Numbered from the stretch's first letter, positions 42,927 to 54,667 are shown. The stretch is 64,000 nt of DNA from Ipomoea triloba (GCF_003576645.1 NC_044930.1:17646865-17710864), one strand, 5' to 3'. Program-made: numbers and translations. The notes: a model not told the origin generated them from the letters alone.

Positions 42927-44644
42927 AGAGAGGAAGGCATTGGAGAAAAGAAAAGAAAAATTGATGATGTTGATTTGTGACTTGACAACTCAAAACAATG
43001 ATTGTGGATAATCTTTTTACTTTCGCTTCTGTTTATATTTTTACCTATATTTATGTTTATGTTTTATCTTGCACGTTCCGTCTAGCCAAAGACGTTAAAC
43101 GTGGCGCTTATGGGAGGCAACCCACAAATAAGGAGAAGAAGAGACCACTCCACCACCACCAAAGAAAAACCAATCTTGAAAGGTATAATTTCAATTCTTC
43201 ATTTATTTCTTTACCTTTACTCTGACCAAATTTTGAAGGGCAAGCATAGATTGCACAAATTTTTGATAGGGATGCACATTGTAAGTATTTCTTTTATCCC
43301 TGATTCAATGCCCTGTTTGATTTGATTGCTTTATTTTCTTGAATCAAAAATGAAGAGTTGCATAATATTGTTGTGTCGGATGTAACCTGTTTATTAGAAT
43401 TGTTTTAGCCCAGTTCACACTTTTAAGTGTGGAAAAAGGGGCGTGAGTAGAACCCTTCGAACATATATCCTTTTTCCTCCGTTCCTCATGGAAACATCGA
43501 GGACGATGTTTATTTTTAAGTGTGGAAAGGGTGTATGCTTCTCAAAATAGTTGATTGACTAAGTGATAAGGTATAGGACCTAGAGGGTGTGTCATTGCCA
43601 ATACTATCTAGGAGGGCTCCTAACCTTGTGCCAAAAATTGAATGTTCTAAATATGCTTTGGAAGTATCACTTTGCACTAATTTGCACATTTTGACCAAAA
43701 TTGAAAATTTTTATGTGTGCTTGCATGTTTTCACCTTGTATTTTGTTTGCACGTCAGTCAAGGATCTCTCGAAGTGGGAGTGTGAATCCTTTGAGTTTTA
43801 GAAAGATAAGATTTGGGAAGCCCGAAAATTGAATTAATCTTAGCAGGACATGGGGCAAAAGGTGAGCCTAAGTGAGCTTAGAGTGAAAACAATCCCTAAT
43901 CCCAAGAAAAAGGCATGAGGGGTTGATATGGTGAAAAGAAAAAAGGCAAAGACCACTCCTAGAGATAAAAACAGAGGTGAGCCATCTTGTTCGGATACGG
44001 GGTAACCATTGTACCGTCTTCGAAAAAGCATGGAGATCCATGTGAAGTCGGTTACCCCGAAGAGATCCTGAAAGATGAGAAGATAGAGAGGAGGTGAGCC
44101 ACTTCGCTAGGATTCAGGCACCCATTGCACTGTCTTCGAAAAAGCATGGAGCTCCATGTGAAGTAGGGTCGCCTGATGACGTTATCCTAGGAAGTGAGAA
44201 GATAGAGTGATCGCCCAAGCCATGGCGATGAGCGGTCCGTGTCCCTGCCCTCAGTGATATATAACGTAAAGGGGCTTTGGCGTTGTGGTTGGAAATTAGC
44301 CGAAGGATGTACATCGTTCCCACTAGTTGGATCGGCTGGAGGCCCCTAGAAAATACAAGGTGAAACTCTTTTGTAACTTGCATGCTTGAAGGTGTGAGAA
44401 AAACTCTTTATGTCATATCCATCTCTTGAGACCAGACTTCCTTAGCATATTTCTTACATTTGGTTGGCATGAGTTTAGCGGTCTTGGTAGATAGTGTAGG
44501 GGATTTCACCCACTCAACTCCAAACACCTACACATCACTTGATCGATTAACCATGAAAGAAAGAACTATTCTTGGTGCTTACATGATTAGGGTTTAGAAA
44601 AGTATGCTTGCTTGAGGACAAGCAAGGTTTAAGTGTGGAAACTT
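42927..44644 (+). other. Second copy of the P 3' non-coding region
   Basis: It corresponds to 34255-35972 at an offset of 8672. The hairpins, the three TTTAAGTGTGG tracts and the polypurine tract are all present. Confidence 0.7.
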
Positions 44645-45916
44645 TGATAAGCACCAAGAATAGCACTTAAAAAGGGTCTTAATTGGATTAATAGTGCAAC
44701 GTTTTGTCATCCGATCATAACAATTGCATGCGTTTTAGCTCAGATGTGATCAAAATCTTCTAACATCATTCCTAGGAGGAGTTTTGAGATATTTTACAGG
44801 TTGGAGAGGGACTTGAGGCTAAAATAGAGCAAAAGACAAAAGAAGCCACAATGCAGTATCGTCCCACGCAGCCTCACACGCATGTGGCTGGGCGTGGAAT
44901 CTTTCCAGTAACCTCCCACGCCCACCACCACGCGTGGTAGCGTGCGTGGTCGGGCCAAGGGCCATTTTGGGAAATTTGTCCCCTTTTGTCACCCATATAA
45001 ATTCCTCTTGCCCTAAACCAAAGAGAACAATCTGAAAAATCATAGAATAGAGTAGAATAGATCTAGAGGGTTTTCTCCCCTCTTGGGGGAAAATTCCTTT
45101 TTCTTCTAGCTTAGATTAGATCTAAGGGCAAGGATGAAGATTGGGATTTCAAGAACAAGGTTGTAAAGATCCCCTTTCTAAGGGTGGTAACTATTCTTTC
45201 CATTTCCTAATTTAATACTTGTTTCTTTGAGATTTCCTTTCTTTTTCTTGTTTCTTTAGCATGATAGAGTAGATTAGATAGGGGATTGGTGGCCCCAAGG
45301 TTAATCTATGTGGATGTTTAATATTATTGCTATTAGAATTGTGAGTTGCTTGGTTGTTGGATGATGAACTTGTGTGGATGATGTTCTTCAAGCTTTGAGC
45401 CTTTTGTGGCCACATTAGGTAGCAAACCCAAAGAAAGTGAATGTGTGCGCGATAGCGGCCACTCACGAGTCTAACTCACCCACATCTCCGCTCTTAGTCC
45501 GAAAGGACGAGATCCGAGAGGAGTGGTAGACAAAGTGTTCGATGAAATGCCCCAGCCGAATGAAGATGTGGGAGTCCAAAGTGTGACGCCACTTGGTGAA
45601 GTGCTACGAACTCTCTTGTCTATTCCACATCTCGTGCTCGCAACCGTATCCAAAGATAGACCATATAGAGAAGGCTAAAGCCCCAATCTCCAATTTACTT
45701 TTCCTTTATTTTTATTATAACCACTACCAACCTTTCAAACCTCCCTACAAATGACATCCAACCTTAGCAAATCCTGTAACTCTTTTCCTTCAACCTCTTA
45801 GATGCCAACACACTAGTTCGGTTTCCATTCGCCATCCTTGAGAGACACGACACTCGGGGAGTCTTGACTCTTCGTTTTACCACTTCACTTTCGCTCCCAC
45901 TAAAACCACAACATCA
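44645..45916 (+). repeat. P 3' LTR, terminal
   Basis: It starts TGATAAGCACCAAGAATAGC and ends ACAACATCA, followed by the ACATG duplication at 45917-45921. At 1272 bases it is the only complete 3'-type LTR in the window. Confidence 0.92.
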
Positions 45917-45921
45917 ACATG

Positions 45922-46225
45922 CTTTATGGAGAATAAGCTCTAGCATTCAAGCAAATAAGAGTAAGAGAAGATGTGTCTTTACCTTGGAAATGGCTTTGGA
46001 AGATGAAGAGAAGTTGAAAAACTTGCAAGGAAATGCTTTGGAGTGGAGTGTTTTTACCTTGGAGGTGGTTGTAGCTCGTGGTTGTGAAGAGATAAGGTGG
46101 GGGAGGGTTTTAAACTACTTCGCGCGAAATTTCTGCGAAGCACCTGGTGCCCGTCCACGCCGGCACCACGTGTGGCGGTGCGCGTGGACGGTTACTGGTT
46201 TGGTTCCACGCCAGCCCACACGCGT
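45922..46225 (-). other. M leader exon, TATA-like box and part of palindrome array
   Basis: On the minus strand this continues the ORF-B leader of M. The splice donor is at 45982, the TATA-like GTTTAAAAC at 46107-46115, and palindrome units with CCACGCCGGCACCACGTG lie at 46148-46200. It ends at CGCGT (46221-46225), the left target duplication of O. The plus-strand ORF at 45864-46283 is a chance reading. Confidence 0.7.
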
Positions 46226-48304
46226 TGTAACACCACGTAATTTCGTTCAAGCCTTGAGACCGGTAATTATTTCTACCGGGTAATTTATTTGATTTAATTG
46301 GGCTTCGTTCTTCTAATTGATATATATATATTTCTTATTCCGGAATTAATTATTTATTCTAAGGCCCAATTCTTGATTTAATTCCTATAAGGAATTTCTT
46401 TAAATTGGATCCTTATATTTCTTGTAAGTAAGAATATTTTGTAATGGCCCAATTTATTTATTCTTGAAGGATCAATTCCCTACTTACTAGTATTGTAATA
46501 AATAATGTAAGACCCATTCTTTATAAGGGCCCATTATTTAATCTACTTACCCTAATATAATACATACACTATGTATGTAATGATTTTATCTATCCATATA
46601 AAAGGGCTTGTATTAACCTTTCCTACTCTTTTTCATTTCCCTACAAACATAACTCTCCCTACCCTATCATTCCTAAGAACCCTACAATACACATTATCCT
46701 TTCTTCTTCAAGATTCAAGACCAAGATTGCTCCTTTAGGATTCTTAAGGCTTGGGTAAGTGTTTATCTTTAGGAATATGCCTTGCATCATCTTGTTTTCA
46801 TGATCTTTTTATAAGTTCTTATGGTGTTCTTTTGGGATCTTTTCTTTGCGAAAAAGATGATCAAGTGGGTGGGAGTAGCTTGTGAAGGAGAAAGAGTTTG
46901 CTTGGTTTGAAGTGTGCTACAAGAGGTAACCATCATGTCCACTAAAACCTATTTTACACTCTTGATCTATGTATTATACTTGGTGATTTGGAATCCTGTG
47001 GAAATTTGTTGGTTTAGCCCTGTTCTTGATAATTTGTGATCTCTTTTGATGGATTATTGAACTTGTGTTCTTGATCCTTTGCATATTGATGAGTATGAAC
47101 CCTTATTGTTGTGGATTCCATGTTTATTTGGCTTCTGAGATATGTATTCTGGGCAATCTGATCATGTTTTTGCATTCTGGAATGTATACTTCGTATTCTA
47201 ATATGAGTCTGTGAGCTGTTGTAACCCCTCGTCTATTCCGATAAGTTTATGGTTCGAAAAATATTTTTTTAGGCTATAACATTTATGAGATGATCTCTCG
47301 GTACTTCAGAATGATTTTTATAAGTGACACTAGTTATTAATAAGCTGCGATCTACGTACCGGTCACGAATCGTAAAATTTTTTTTAAGGGCGTATATACA
47401 GTTCGAATTTCCCTAGGAAATGGATTATTAAGCATGATACGATTAAGCGTGAACTTCCTACTCAGTTCAGTGGAAATTAGACGAACTGTAAGAGTGAAAT
47501 TTATTATGAACCTCCGTACCACTGTATTTCGCGAGATACCAGAAAATTCCCAATTTTAGTGGTTAATGACGGGATTATTTTTAGAATAATTTTGGTATTA
47601 AAATTTTCCCGAATCAAGTTATATTTCTCCGAACTTTTATCTGATTTAATCCCTAACTGGCAAAGAAAACTTACTCTACAAGGCATACCATGGGATTGTG
47701 ACAAGTGTCACATTTATTTACCACATAGTAATAAATAATTAATTAAATGGGAAGAGTATGGGATAAGCTAAGCCATGCTAAGATGTAATTTACACTCCAA
47801 GTCTTCTCCACCTCTCCCACACTCATTTTCGAAAATAGAGAAGGAAAAATATCATTTTCATCTTTGGGATCCAAGAACTCCATAGCTATTTTCTTCAACA
47901 CAAGTGCTTCCATAATAGGTAAAACTTTGGTTTTATTCGGTTAATATGGCTAGAATCCTTCCTAGAACTTAAGTTTAATAAGCTAAGGGTTCATGAAAAT
48001 GTTGTTATGGTGATTTTTGTTTAGGATCTTCGGTGAAAAGTTTGAAGGAGAAGGTCACCATCTTTCTACGGTCTTAAAAATCTACTTGGGAGGTAAGGAA
48101 TCCCTTAAGTTGGTTTAGTCACTTGAAGGTGAACAAATGCTAGTAAATTATGAAACTAGGAATTTTATGTGAAAATCATGTGTTAAGTTTGTGAATCTAC
48201 AAGTTGGCTCAAAGGACAACACTTGGAATTTTTGGTAATTTTTGTTAATTTTTGTATACATGTTCATGGCTAATTTATGCATGTATATGTTGTATTTATG
48301 CCCA

Positions 48305-48915
48305 TATAAGCTTATACTTGTGAAAATAGTGGAAAATCGAGGCGTTGCAACCCAGTTTTTGCTGCCCGAAGTTGGCAGATCCGGATGGACACGGCCGTGG
48401 ACGCGCGTCCATCGGCGTCCTACGTTTCGACGTCACGGCCGAAAGGCCGGACGCGACCACGGACGCGCGTCCGCTGCGCGTCCGTGGGTGCCCAGAATTT
48501 CGGCGTCACTGCCGAATGAGCGGACGCGGCCCGGACGCACGCGTCCGCCGTGCGTCCGACGCTGCGGACATCCGCGAGTCTGCGCGACGCGGATCCGTTT
48601 TCGACCGAANTATAAGCTTATACTTGTGAAAATAGTGGAAAATCGAGGCGTTGCAACCCAGTTTTTGCTGCCCGAAGTTGGCAGATCCGGATGGACACGG
48701 CCGTGGACGCGCGTCCATCGGCGTCCTACGTTTCGACGTCACGGCCGAAAGGCCGGACGCGACCACGGACGCGCGTCCGCTGCGCGTCCGTGGGTGCCCA
48801 GAATTTCGGCGTCACTGCCGAATGAGCGGACGCGGCCCGGACGCACGCGTCCGCCGTGCGTCCGACGCTGCGGACATCCGCGAGTCTGCGCGACGCGGAT
48901 CCGTTTTCGACCGAA
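48305..48915. repeat. Assembly duplication in I; GC-rich palindromic block
   Basis: 48305-48609 and 48611-48915 are identical, joined by an N at 48610. The unit contains the 14-base palindrome CGGACGCGCGTCCG (48460-48473) and GGACGCGCGTCC (48399-48410) within about 230 bases of very GC-rich sequence. The long ORFs through this block, on both strands, arise from its base composition and cross the N. Confidence 0.85.
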
Positions 48916-49194
48916 CTTTCTTCTGATGTTTTTGCTCCTGAATGTTATGATGTTTGGAAGGCCTACGGGCAACCGAGTCAATTTTTGAAAGTTCGAATAT
49001 TATTGTGTAAACTTATGTTCATCAATTTGGAGAAAAAACCGTGTTTTTAAGAAACAAGTGTGTCCCTTGTCACTTGGGAATTTATGGTGAAAAGTCATTG
49101 GCAAACATGAGGATTTTGGAAACATTTTTGGATAAGAATAATTGTTTTGAGGCATCATGTGTAAAATACTAATTAAACTCAAGAAAGGATGAAT

Positions 49195-50080
49195 GTTTTG
49201 AAAACCTCAGTTTCTCGATAATGTTGTTGAGACGTACGACTTGCGGGAGGCTTGTGAGCCAGGGCCCGGAAGTTGTTGAAATGTTTGACTTTACGGGAGG
49301 CTTGTGAGTCGTGGCCCGAAAGTTATTGAGATGTTTGACTTCGCGGGAGGCTTGTGAGCCGTGGCCCCGAAGTTATTGAGATGTTTGACTTCGCGGGAGG
49401 CTTGTGAGCCGTGGCCCCGAAGTTATTGAGATGTTTGACTTTACGGGAGGCTTGTGAGCCGTGGCCCGGAAGTTATTGAGATGTTTGACTTCGCGGGAGG
49501 CTTGTGAGCCGTGGCCCGGAAGTTATTGAGATGTTTGACTTTACGGGGGGCTTGTGAGCCGTGGCCCGGAAGTTATTGAGATGTTTGACTTTACGGGAGG
49601 CTTGTGAGCCGTGGCCCGGAAGTTATTGAGATGTTTGACTTTGCGGGAGGCTTGTGAGCCGGGGCCCGGAAGTTATTGAGATGTTTGACTTCGCGGGAGG
49701 CTTGTGAGCCGTGGCCCCGAAGTTATTGAGATGTTTGACTTCGCGAGAGGCTTGTGAGCCGTGGCCCCGAAGTTACTGAGATGTTTGACTTCGCGGGAGG
49801 CTTGTGAGCCGGGGCCCCGAAGTTATTGAGATGTTTGACTTCGCGAGAGGCTTGTGAGCCGTGGCCCCGAAGTTACTGAGATGTTTGACTTCGCGGGAGG
49901 CTTGTGAGCCGGGGCCCCGAAGTTATTGAGATGTTTGACTTCGCGGGAGGCTTGTGAGCCGTGGCCCGGAAGTTATTGAGATGTTTGACTTTGCGGGAGG
50001 CTTGTGAGCCGGGGCCCGAAAGTTGTTGAAATGTTTGACCTGCGGGAGGCATGAGTGCCGTGGCCCGAGGTTCTTGAAAA
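49195..50080. repeat. Minisatellite in I, 50-bp unit, about 17 copies
   Basis: Units contain GCGGGAGGCTTGTGAGCC, GTGGCCC and GAAGTTATTGAGATGTTTGACTT variants. Period is 50 bases, sometimes 49. First and last copies are diverged and the central ones nearly identical. No spacer separates the units. Confidence 0.95.
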
Positions 50081-50305
50081 TATTCCGAGATTACCATACA
50101 CTTATCCAGGGGGAAACTAAGTAAATTTTACTAACTATGAAAACATAGTTACTCCGTAACTATGTCGAAGAATAAAATGTCACGAGTCTTGGACAGTAAA
50201 GTGTGTGTGTTGTGAACTCTCTATTTTGAGTTAAATGATGGAAATTCTAGGAAATGAAAGTATTATATGCTAATGTCACTCATATACTCTACTATACTTT
50301 CTTTT

Positions 50306-51094
50306 GTCGATAATCTGGTTGCAGTTAGATTTTCAACTTTTGGGTAAAGCTTACAGCTTCCTAAATATCACTTTTTTGAAACCTTTGTTTACTTTTGAGT
50401 GACAATGGATTTCCTTACTTAGCTGTCGCGCTAACTACACTTCGATGTGTTTACATATGTTGTCTAGTGTGGGCTCCTGAAGCCCGATGAGCTCTGAATA
50501 GGATGGAAGTCGAGGTTGAGGACTACTCTATCCTAGAATAGACACCCTAGAAGAATTATTTCCATGTGTACATATTTGGATGTTGATATGGTTATTTGAG
50601 GTTGTAAGTTTAGCCTTAGCGTTTGGGTATAGGAGAGATACCTAAGCGTGGCGGTAACACCCAGTTTTCTGCTGGTTAGATGCTTCCGCAATGTATTGTN
50701 GTCGATAATCTGGTTGCAGTTAGATTTTCAACTTTTGGGTAAAGCTTACAGCTTCCTAAATATCACTTTTTTGAAACCTTTGTTTACTTTTGAGTGACAA
50801 TGGATTTCCTTACTTAGCTGTCGCGCTAACTACACTTCGATGTGTTTACATATGTTGTCTAGTGTGGGCTCCTGAAGCCCGATGAGCTCTGAATAGGATG
50901 GAAGTCGAGGTTGAGGACTACTCTATCCTAGAATAGACACCCTAGAAGAATTATTTCCATGTGTACATATTTGGATGTTGATATGGTTATTTGAGGTTGT
51001 AAGTTTAGCCTTAGCGTTTGGGTATAGGAGAGATACCTAAGCGTGGCGGTAACACCTAGTTTTCTGCTGGTTAGATGCTTCCGCAATGTATTGC
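50306..51094. repeat. Assembly duplication in I
   Basis: 50306-50699 is repeated at 50701-51094 with at least one substitution (ACACCCAG against ACACCTAG). The N at 50700 marks the joint. These may be two alleles or two overlapping contigs. Confidence 0.8.
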
Positions 51095-52530
51095 ATTATT
51101 AGGGATTTTGTAATAAATCCAAGATGTGAAAATTGGGGTGTTACAGCTGTGCATCGAGTTTCCTCTTGCCGAGCACCCCAGCGGTATAATGTGTCCCGCT
51201 GGAGCCTTCCGCAAGAGCGTAACGGTGAGGGGTAGCGGAGGAGGGCCTTCCGCCAGAGGAGTCCGCCTCCTTCTTGCGAAGGAGTGCGGCGGAGCTGGGG
51301 GTTCGTCGCTGGGTTCCGCTAGTTCACTTTGGACTCTGGTTCCAGTGGCTAGTTTGTGATCTCTTGTCTTGTTGTTTCCTCTCTGATTCTGGAACTTGTT
51401 TGGATGTTTTGATGAGTGTTTCACCTTGGTTCTGAAGTTGTTATTCATGTCTTTTGATTCATTCTCTTGGTGTATTGGTTGGTTGAATCCTTGGTTGTAT
51501 TCTTAGAGTGTATGTTGTGTTCATAATCTGAGATGAACACTGTCGGTGGATAATTCTTAGGGTTGAGTCTGAGGTTGGATGTTGAGTTGTGAATCTTTGA
51601 GTACCTTTTGGGTTGTTGAGGGTGAACTAACTGTGGGCATCATTTGCCTCTGTGATTGGGCATCATTTGCCTCTGTGATTGGGCATTATTTGCCTCTATG
51701 ATTGGGCATCATTTGCTTCTATGGAACTAACTGTGGGCATCATTTGCCTTTGTGTATTAACTTTGGTTTGGTGGTTGGTATGAGGGATAGTATTGTGGTT
51801 GTAGGGTATGCATTGGTGCTTATCTTTGGCATGAGGTTTGTTTGGTTCTTTATGGTCCTTTTATGGTTGAGTTGTATCTCATTGTCATCCGTTATTCCTT
51901 GATATATGGTTGTTGGTGATCTCTTTGTGAGTAATCTGTTGAGGTTATGATTCAGTTGACATTTCGTTATAGACTTGTTGTTTCATACCTCTGTTGCATA
52001 TTGGAATTGTGGAAAGTGTCATTGGTTTGATAATTCATTCAGCTTGTTGTTGTTGAGTATCTGTTTTAACTAAAGAACAGTTCGTTGGTGTGTATATTCT
52101 ATATGGGTGTGTAAACCTACTTACAAGCTTATTATACTATGTATGTTCTCACGATTGTGAGTGGTGGTTGCTTAGCAGTCTTTTGCTAATGGTTTCTTAC
52201 ATGTTTTCCAAGTATGGAGTAAGTCTAAGCGAGAGCGCGTTAGAGCTTTATCATTATGTTTGTTTAGACTTGGTTTTGGGCCTGTGCGCCTATGTTTGGA
52301 TTGTGTACCTTTGACTAGATTGTTATTATGATGATTTGAGGATTTATGGTTTATTCAGTTTCAGTTTTTGGATAGCCTGTGCATCTAGGCTGCGTTTTTC
52401 TTACCTAGATGTGGCATGATACCCCTTAAGTTATAAATCGCTTCCGCTATGTTGTGTTTGGTAGTTGAGATAGGCAGCTTTTATGTTTAAAGTTTAGCTA
52501 TCTCAGCTTGTGAAAAGTTGGGGTGTCACA

Positions 52531-52726
52531 CGCGTGGTGACAGGCGTGGACGACTACTGGAAAGCCCCCACGCCTTTCCACACGCGTGGTATGGGCGTGG
52601 ATGCGTTATGCGCAAATTTTACCTTGATTCTTCTCCCTTCTTTTGCTAACGACGATGCTTGTTGATTGATTGTGGGCAATCCACATCCCTCGAATGAATG
52701 ATCTACACTTGTTAGCTCAATCGAGG
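52531..52726 (-). promoter_or_regulatory. M palindrome array, second part
   Basis: Palindrome units with CCACACGCGTGG (about 52578-52589) and the spacer word CTACTGGAAAG lie right of O. With 46148-46225 they form one array once O is removed. The remaining bases to 52726 are non-coding and match 31860-31966 of P on the other strand in part. Confidence 0.65.
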
Positions 52727-54410
52727 CTATATAAAATTTATTAAATCAATGAAAAAGAAGAATATACTATCAAGTACAAGTAAAAGACTTAATGAAATAT
52801 AAGATAACGTTGGGACTGCCTCCCAAGTGCGCCATGGTTTAGGGACCCGGCCAAGCGTCCCATGAACTCTAGCTTCAAGGTATGCCCGAAAGTGGGGAAC
52901 ATCCTTGAATTCAAAAGCTAAGGAGAGGAAGACATGTTCGATTGATAAATAAGCATGGGGTACTATCCTAAATTGTCCAAGGATGGTGTACCCATCTTCT
53001 CCCTTCTTTTCATAGGTTCCATCCCCTAAGAATTTGTCCTTAAAGCTTTCCCAAAGAACACTTTCTCCACCGTCTATCTCATCTAAAGTGTTTTCTCCCG
53101 ACTCATTTTCCATTGGATTGTCAATGGTGACAATTCTTTCTCCTTGTTCCTTCTTTTCTTCTATGATCTCTAGCAACACCTCATTCTCCCACGTAGAATC
53201 ATCATACTCAGAAAGCTCACTTTCACAAGAATAAAAAGATTTAATATCATCCTCACTCCCCAAATCATCACAAAATTGTAACGAATCACACTCCCATGAG
53301 CAAAAAGAGGCTCTATCACACTCATCAAGATTACCATTATAAATCGTAAAGGAGTCATCCTCACAAACATCATAAGAATTTTCATTAAGAGTTTGAGTGA
53401 AAGTCTTACCTTGTGTGGGTTTTTCTTCTTCCCACACAATTTCAACGTGATCCTCGTCTTCACTCTCAATCTCTCCCCATCGTTGCGTGTTCAACTCAAG
53501 AGTCGAAATTTCTTGAAGTACCGGGGTATCAAGTTCTGTGGATTCTTCTACACTCACCTTTTCATCATTAGTACTTCTTTCCATCTTGCCATTACCTCGC
53601 GGTTCGGTTTCCATTATCAAAGAGTCATCTATGAATGGGTTGTTAGCCCGTGGTAGCATTTTCCTCATGAACTCTTCCGACATCAATAGAATTTTAGTCT
53701 CAATTTCGTCTAGTGGAAGTCCTTCCTCGCGAAGAGTGACAAGATTCTTTTTCAATTCGCTCCTAATTTCATTTTTTAGGTTGGTAGTATCCTCCTTGGC
53801 CATTTGGATGAACATTTCTAATTTGTCTTTCAAGATCTGGATTTCGTCATTGACCGGCGGAAGGTACTCACAAGATGGTCTCTCATATTGCATTGGTTGG
53901 GTGAAATTTTGAGCAAAAGGTGGTGTTTCGTAAACGTATTTGTCATTTTGTCGTGGTGGGGGTGAATAACTAGTATTGGTGTAAGAATGAGAATACCAAT
54001 TTCTCTCAGGATTATAGTTTGATGGAGGGATATAACGAAATGGAGGCTTAACGGTTGAAGGGATCGTGGCCTTCAATGCCGGTTCACAACTTGGATCAAT
54101 CTCCTTCATGACTTGAATAAGTCGGTTATTAATACTCTCCGCTATAGAGCTCAATGATTCCTCTCCGTCTCGTAATGTTGGTTTCTCAAGCCTTTCATGA
54201 TTAAGCATAGAGGAGGTAGCATATGGATATGGTTCGTAGTTGGGATAAGGTAGAGTATTTGGGTACGGTGAGTAGGTATATTGTGGTGGTGGATATTCGT
54301 AAGGATTTTGGATAGTAATATGGGTGTTGTTCATAGGTTCGTGGTGGAATATTTCTTGTATATGGTCTTCCATGGTATGGGTAACCATGGGGATACGTAT
54401 AAGCACTCAT
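52727..54410 (-). pseudogene. M ORF-A, frameshifted near its N-terminus
   Basis: ATG 54410 gives MSAYTYPHGYPYHGRPY as in P, but a frameshift near 54310 moves the reading; the downstream frame is open to 52727 and alone spans 559 codons from an out-of-frame ATG at 54406. Conserved parts are the helical segment IQILKDKLEMFIQMAKE, the acidic Cys-containing region (CEDDSF, CSWECDS) and LAFEFKDVPHFRAYLEARV. The C-terminus continues through GRVPKPWRTWEAVP into a hydrophobic end (SLLLVLDSIFFFFIDLI) that P lost through an insertion. Function unknown. Confidence 0.7.
52810..52826 (-). other. Hairpin in M, counterpart of 31741-31757
   Basis: On the minus strand TTGGGA-GGCAG-TCCCAA, a perfect 6-bp stem with a 5-base loop, preceded by AAACCATGGCGCAC. 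In M it falls inside the open frame of ORF-A. Confidence 0.5.
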
Positions 54411-54646
54411 TTGTAAGTTTCAATTGCTTGATGATAGAAAATTTCCTGCTCAAAGCTTAACAAACAAAAAATATTTCGCAACTAGAAATAGTTGCAAGTG
54501 AGTAGCAAGATTTTCAAGGAAAATAAGCTCACTTCTTTAATCAAGTAACCAAAAATAAGAAAATAAAACAAGCAAAAAGAAAGCAATTCAAGAACTCTTA
54601 AAAATCTAATTCAAAAATGTCAACACAATTCAAGAACCATTTGTCA

Positions 54647-54664
54647 TCCCCGGCAACGGCGCCG
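54647..54664 (-). other. M primer binding site
   Basis: The minus strand reads CGGCGCCGTTGCCGGGGA, an Athila-type site with its first base changed from T to C. Confidence 0.85.
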
Positions 54665-54667
54665 TTT

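Larger units (their letters stand above)
28614..45916 (+). mobile_element. P: two-ORF Athila-like element, present as LTR-internal-LTR-internal-LTR
   Basis: The block between the two ACATG duplications contains two nearly identical internal regions (29867-35972 and 38707-44644) with LTR sequence before, between and after. The middle LTR area is broken by joints at 36512 and 37009 and a 257-base gap. The internal copies have no visible substitution between them and differ by two 84-base steps in 42-bp tandem repeats. Either the assembler duplicated one 8.6-kb element or unequal LTR recombination made a real tandem. Each unit carries ORF-A (open) and ORF-B (five stops). No pol is present. Confidence 0.85.
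28061..45982 (-). other. Predicted leader intron of M ORF-B, containing element P
   Basis: On the minus strand the donor is CCAAG|GTAAAGAC at 45983/45982 and the acceptor TTATAG|GAAAATG at 28061/28060. P has the same arrangement (CCAAG|GTAAGAAC and TTATAG|GAAAAATG at 32276-32890). Without P the intron would be about 620 bases. Prediction rests on conservation of both splice sites in two copies. Confidence 0.6.
47220..51145 (+). repeat. I: solo LTR with TGTAACCCC...GGGTGTTACA ends, inside O
   Basis: It is flanked by GCTGT (47215-47219 and 51146-51150). No internal coding region is found. Two joints (N at 48610 and 50700) duplicate 305 and about 394 bases, so the real length is about 3.2 kb. 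Contents are a GC-rich palindromic block, a 50-bp minisatellite, and TAACACC words near the 3' end. Termini like those of O suggest a related gypsy lineage. Confidence 0.85.
46226..52530 (+). repeat. O: solo LTR with TGTAACACC...GGGTGTCACA ends, interrupted by I
   Basis: It is flanked by CGCGT on both sides (46221-46225 and 52531-52535). Without I it is about 2.37 kb (46226-47219 and 51151-52530). A TATA box (CATATAAAAGG) lies near 46597. No PBS, polypurine tract or coding region is present, so it is a solo LTR left by LTR-LTR recombination. The termini suggest a Ty3/gypsy chromovirus of Tekay type, by general resemblance only. The right half has a GC-rich block (51160-51320) and short GGGCATCATTTGCCTCTG subrepeats at about 51634-51760. 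Confidence 0.85.

Noticed and set aside
45864..46283. 139-codon plus-strand ORF
   Set aside because: It crosses from the P LTR through the target duplication into antisense leader of M and the start of O; a composite without biological unity.
48242..48988. Long ORFs on both strands (248 codons and others)
   Set aside because: They lie in a GC-rich palindromic LTR block, cross the N at 48610 and repeat because of the assembly duplication. No domain is present.
49195..50080. Regular repeats suggesting a CRISPR-like array
   Set aside because: The units are directly tandem with no unique spacers, and the context is a plant LTR; it is a minisatellite.
52727..52800. Membrane protein signal from the hydrophobic end of M ORF-A
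   Set aside because: The hydrophobic tail lies after the conserved hairpin, in T-rich sequence, and is not preserved in frame in P; it may not be part of the original protein.
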